Translations under genes and position numbers: made by a program
The notes under the pieces: model-generated
What the model was told of the DNA's origin: nothing
What the model saw: only the letters and a program-made list of their open reading frames with translations
Database searches by the model: none
NCBI GenBank assembly: GCA_023053685.1
Contig: JALIGW010000001.1
Location: forward strand, 70,709,740-70,773,739
Length of the DNA stretch: 64,000 bases
Reading direction: 5' to 3'
DNA from: Diadophis punctatus similis
Lineage: Eukaryota; Chordata; Lepidosauria; Squamata; Dipsadidae
Part shown: piece after piece, positions 60,776 through 64,000 of the stretch
Layout: the number at the start of each line of letters is the position of its first letter
Position numbering within the stretch: position 1 is the first letter of the stretch

Positions 60776-61640
60776 TCATCCATGAGATTTGTTTGGCATC
60801 CCTTTTTGGGAGGCTGGGGGATTGGGAAAATAGTTTCTTTGGCTATTTCGGCCTGGGGGTATGCATTGACAGAGACAACAGAGAAGGATCCCTATGATGG
60901 CAGCTCCCAGGAGGAGGGGTTTCAACCAGTGGAGGTCTTGCAGCCGAGAAAAAAGTCCTGACAGATCAAAAGGGGATTTATGGTTGTGTCTCAGCAATAG
61001 GTAATCAATGGCTGCCATGTTTTCAAGTGTGGCTTCCCTGATCTGTCTCAGTTCTCTGTTCAGAGCATCTAGGGCTTGGGAGGTGGAATTTAGGCTTTTG
61101 ACAAGAGCAAATGTCAGACTGTTGATGTTCCTAAAATTTCTCCAGCAAGTGCTGGAGCCCCAAGTTGCCAATGTCAGGTATTCTGTTTTTGTGAGTCTGT
61201 TTTTGTGAGTAGGACTATCTGGGAGTCCCAATCAGGTGCCGGGGATTGGAGGTCATTTTTCTGTTGTCTCTGTAGGGAGGGCATAAAAACCGTTAACTGC
61301 CCCAGGGTTCAGGGTCCCCCCGGTGGAATTGGCGGGGAGAGAGGAATAGGCTTTTGTACCATAAAGTATGAACTAGCCCAGAGGAAGTTTAACATGGCTG
61401 TATGCAAAGGGGATGGTTCAATATGATTGTAGGGCAGAGCTATATTATTCAGGTCTTGGTAATCAAGTGTTCCATAAGCCATACAGCTCTTCATCCTGAA
61501 GCACATAGTGGCACCGGTTATAGTAGCCATATATAACTCCAACATAGTTTCATCTTTAAAATCAGTGATGGACTCCCATCAAAAATGGTGGAGTATGAGG
61601 CTGCTAAAAAGTAGTTCCTGCGCTTGGTGGAGTTCTGGAT
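60776..61640 (-). pseudogene. ERV env remnant, transmembrane-subunit part best preserved
   Basis: On the minus strand, 61231-60776 is open and shows the C-terminal half of a retroviral transmembrane subunit. It has a heptad-like helix (LNRELRQIREATLENM), AAIDYLLL, then a hydrophobic anchor of about 20 residues (LLLGAAIIGILLC) and a short Cys/Pro tail. The cysteine cluster that normally follows AAIDYLLL in gamma-type env (CX6CC) is absent. Upstream, 61640-61232 carries several stops and shifts. In living relatives this protein drives membrane fusion; this copy is broken. Confidence 0.75.
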
Positions 61641-61769
61641 AGCCTACAGGTGTGCAGCCACCCCTATGAGGCAGGTTGACAGGATGTTCTTAACTGACTT
61701 TCCTCCCTTCAGACAAAAATCAATAGTTTGATTTTTATCAATAGCTAGTTGATTTTTATCAATAGCTAG

Positions 61770-62000
61770 ATATTCCCAAATATTTCCCTTATTAGGAAAC
61801 AAATTTGTTTTAATAAATCCAGCCAATTTCTGCAGTCTTTTTGGCAAGATTACTTAGGGCTAAGAGAGAATGATCGGCTCAAGGCTTCCAACTGGTTTTG
61901 TTCTTCAGATAGGACTAGCACTCACAGTCTTCTTGTTTCTAGCCAGTACCTTAACCACTACATCAAACTGGTTCTCTGCCCTTTACTACTGAAGTTCAAA
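61770..62000 (-). repeat. SINE inside the ERV, sister of 64-284
   Basis: Closely matches 64-284 over the whole body, including AGAGAATGATCGGCTCAAGG and CTTCAGATAGGACTAGCACT, with a deletion of about 25 bases (AAGTGGTTTTCCATTGCC is missing). A tandem GATTTTTATCAATAGCTAG pair at about 61728-61769 lies at its left edge. Confidence 0.85.
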
Positions 62001-62009
62001 GCTCTAGTA

Positions 62010-62076
62010 CATGGGTGTCAAACTCACCGTGTCACGTTGCTGTCATGTGATATTTCGTGATGTTTTTTCCCTTACA
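62010..62076. mobile_element. hAT-like MITE, partial, next to the SINE
   Basis: ATGGGTGTCAAACTCA, then CACGTTGCTGTCATGTGATA and TTTTTTCCCTT match the left half of 307-440. It stops at about 62076, where the ERV resumes. The stretch between SINE head and MITE (ACTGAAGTTCAAAGCTCTAG) is also shared with the first copy. Confidence 0.85.
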
Positions 62077-62084
62077 AGGCAAGT

Positions 62085-62440
62085 CAGATACAGTGTCATG
62101 GCAAACCTCCCCCTCCCCACAGTCTTCCCTATCATCCTGGTTATTAAAAAGAATCTTTAGTGCCCACTTGTCTGTTTCTGAGTCCTTCCGCAGCTTCATG
62201 GGTGGGACTTTTGGGATTGGGGTGGGTTCAGTGCTGTGATCGAGGACGGCTGGCTTGACATAGGTCCAATGGATCCAGGAGTCCTTCTCAGTTACCTTGT
62301 CAGCTGTCTAGGTTGTCAGGAGGATCTAAAGGGGTCCTTTCCATTTGGTCTGTAATGGTGACTTTCGGGTGACTGATTTAATCCAGACTTGGTCCCCTGG
62401 CTCAAACGGGTGAAGGTTTTCCTTAAGCGGCAGTGTCTTT
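62085..62440 (-). pseudogene. ERV integrase C-terminal fragment
   Basis: The minus strand shows PFEPGDQVWIKSVT, then KWKGPL and, after an in-frame stop, TADKVTEKDSWIHWTYVKPA, then a Pro/acid-rich tail. This is the SH3-like C-terminal domain and tail of gamma-type retroviral integrase. The catalytic core and zinc finger are deleted. In related viruses the env start overlaps this tail; here a SINE/MITE insertion separates them. Confidence 0.85.
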
Positions 62441-62544
62441 GTCAAGGCACTGTTGCTGGTGCAAAGCTGTAAAATAAGATGATAAGACCACCTCCCCCCT
62501 TTCTTGGTTTCTGGACTTGATAACTTTGCCCCACAGACTAGTAT

Positions 62545-62790
62545 GGTATGTGGGAGGGCTTTAGCTTAGGCCTTAGTGTTCTAAAAGTTCCATAATGAAA
62601 TATTCTATTTTCTGGCCAAATTAACCCTACAGCTTCATCACTCACCAAGATCCACTCCCTGTAAAGTTTGCACGTGCATCTTAATTTCATGCCTGGCTGG
62701 ACAGGCAATTCCTTCCACCCCCAAGCCTCCATCAGTCATCCTAGAGTAGATCCTTGGTCAGATCTTTGACCATGAGTTCCCCATTTTCTG
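62545..62790 (-). pseudogene. ERV gag matrix-like fragment
   Basis: Minus strand: an ATG near 62780 opens MGNSWSKI, a myristoylation-type Met-Gly start, but a stop follows at once. A neighbouring frame continues with LIWPENRIFHYGTFR, resembling the WP-containing part of gamma-type matrix proteins. The assignment rests on position after the leader and on these short motifs, so it is tentative. Confidence 0.45.
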
Positions 62791-63457
62791 GGCCATATTC
62801 CTCGGGTTTCTCACTGTCTGTGGTGAGACTCCTAGGCTCCTTTCCTGGGTCCCTCGCAATCCACGGATTCACTCCACACTGCAAGGTGAAGGTACATTCC
62901 AACCCTCAGTCTGCCACCTCAGTGTTTTCAGGCCTGGGAGGACTCTTGTCTGCCAAAATTTCTCAGAGTATAGGGTCCTCCTTATGGGATAGGACTCTCC
63001 TCAGTGATTTTCCAGCTGGTTGCCCAATGATGACCTTCTCAATCACTTCTTAGTTCCCCTTCCACACGGTCTCTCTCTTTCCCCTAGCAGAAGCTCCTGG
63101 CCAAACCCCCTTGCTTTACAGGCTCTGTTGGTCATGGTCCTGTGGGCCAATTGAACAGCCTGGGGGTGGCTAGGAAAGGCTCAGAGGGATCAGGATCCAA
63201 CTGGGATCGGGAGAGAGGTCCTTTCTTTGATGTTCACACACACACATTTTTCCCTCACTCTCCTGGGCTTTAAAATGTAGTAAAAGTTTGCTGGTACCTC
63301 TTTTCCAAGCAGTTGTTGAGTACAAGACTCAAAACTCCTTTTACTACCTTTGCTCCAAATGGTAAGGTCCAGGAAACCCACTCACAGACACAAAGGGTCT
63401 GCTACTGGCAAGGTGAAGGCTTACCTGGGTCAGGTTGGTTGGTCAGGTTAGCTTGGA

Positions 63458-63475
63458 GTCCCATCTGGTGTGCCA
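63458..63475 (-). promoter_or_regulatory. ERV primer-binding site
   Basis: TGGCACACCAGATGGGAC in minus sense begins 3 bases after the LTR's terminal CA, the standard place for pairing with a tRNA 3' end (TGG pairs with CCA). I could not match it confidently to one tRNA. It may be mutated. Confidence 0.7.
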
Positions 63476-63478
63476 AAT

Positions 63479-64000
63479 TGTTTGAAGTAAAATCTGATCC
63501 TGTTTCAAGCCGGAAGAAAGATACAGGAGAAATGAATTTCGAGGCAAACTGCATTTGGAAAGGAGGTCTCTGTTATTTGGTAGCGGTCTGGAGAGTAGAT
63601 GGGTTTTTATATGATTTGGGGGCTTTGTGATTCAAATGTCCAGGTTCACTGTGAAGTGCACTTACATTTTATGTAGAAGAGTGTTTTTTTATATTGTAAT
63701 TGTTGTTGCCTGACTCCTATTGTGGCCAAGGGATCATGCCCTGTCCTTGAGGTTGGGGGGGGGGTGTAAACATAAGTGTCATTATTTTTGTATCTTTAAT
63801 CTGCTCAGTTTCAACTTCTTGCGAAAGCTGCAGCCAGTAGTGCTTTGCTTATGAATGAGTTGCAGCCGGCAGCGCTTTGTTTATGAATGGAGCTGTCTGG
63901 ATACTGAGTATCTATTCACAAGGAGGGCTTTGCCTTTAGGAATGAATACATAGTATTTCATTCACAGACACTCATCTCTGTTGCAAAAGCTGTTCCAGGC
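63479..64000 (-). repeat. ERV 5' LTR, left part outside the window
   Basis: It ends ACTTCAAACA at 63479 and includes a TATA box (ATATAAAAA, 63604-63612), placing the transcription start near 63580. A G10 run lies at about 63755-63764. In U3 an imperfect duplication of CAGCGCTTTG.TTATGAATG appears as GTAGTGCTTTGCTTATGAATG and GCAGCGCTTTGTTTATGAATG (about 63837-63889). Its start lies beyond 64000. Confidence 0.8.

Larger units (their letters stand above)
60520..64000 (-). mobile_element. gamma-like endogenous retrovirus, deletion derivative, runs off the window
   Basis: Minus-strand order from the right edge: 5' LTR (64000-63479), primer-binding site (63475-63458), leader, matrix-like gag start (near 62780), deletion, integrase C-terminus (62440-62085), SINE/MITE composite (62076-61770), env remnant (61640-60776), partial 3' LTR (60684-60520). 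The 53-base match between 60520-60571 and 63948-64000 identifies the two LTRs. Capsid, protease, reverse transcriptase and most of integrase are gone, and env is full of stops. It is not capable of replication. Confidence 0.85.

Noticed and set aside
61728..61769. Tandem GATTTTTATCAATAGCTAG pair as a possible CRISPR-like or regulatory array
   Set aside because: Only two copies without spacers at the edge of a SINE in a vertebrate genome; a simple local duplication.

Overview
The window looks like nuclear DNA of a squamate reptile, more likely a snake than a lizard. The evidence is its repeat fauna: tRNA-headed SINEs of the Sauria type, CR1/L2-like LINE 3' ends, several families of hAT-like and TA-flanked miniature transposons, 5S-rRNA-derived SINE fragments, chromodomain-bearing Ty3/gypsy retrotransposons and a gamma-like endogenous retrovirus. 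Nothing in the window looks bacterial or viral in an episomal sense. The species cannot be named from the sequence alone.

One host protein-coding gene is clear: ZBTB18 (RP58/ZNF238), a BTB/POZ and four-zinc-finger transcriptional repressor on the minus strand. Its main coding exon (42085-43667) joins a 13-base coding stub in an upstream exon (45356-45368) across a 1,688-base GT-AG intron. Together they give a 531-residue protein. A CpG island at about 47.54-48.33 kb is a plausible second, upstream promoter. The 1.7-kb intron and the proximal promoter carry two tight clusters of E-boxes, which fits the known control of this gene by neurogenic and myogenic bHLH factors. About 6 kb downstream of the stop is AT-rich and almost free of transposons, and probably holds a long 3' UTR.

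Layout: 0-36 kb is gene-free and rich in transposons. It contains nested hAT miniature elements with clean 8-base target duplications, solo LTRs, SINEs, LINE fragments, simple repeats and a GC-rich inverted-repeat block at 8.2-9.7 kb. The ZBTB18 domain, about 36-48 kb, is nearly repeat-free. The 48-56 kb stretch is mostly anonymous AT-rich DNA with a few old repeats and one solo LTR. From 56.8 kb to the right edge is a retroelement graveyard, almost all on the minus strand. It holds two gypsy chromovirus fragments, one with an internal deletion, an LTR inserted in one of them, an L1-5'UTR-like block, and an endogenous retrovirus reduced to LTRs, leader, a matrix piece, the integrase C-terminus and a broken env.

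I see no CRISPR array, no operon and no intact mobile element. The most interesting points are the ZBTB18 E-box clusters, a SINE-plus-MITE composite duplicated at both ends of the window, hAT elements that spread NRF1-like and CRE-like palindromes, and the layered insertion history, which can be read directly from target-site duplications.
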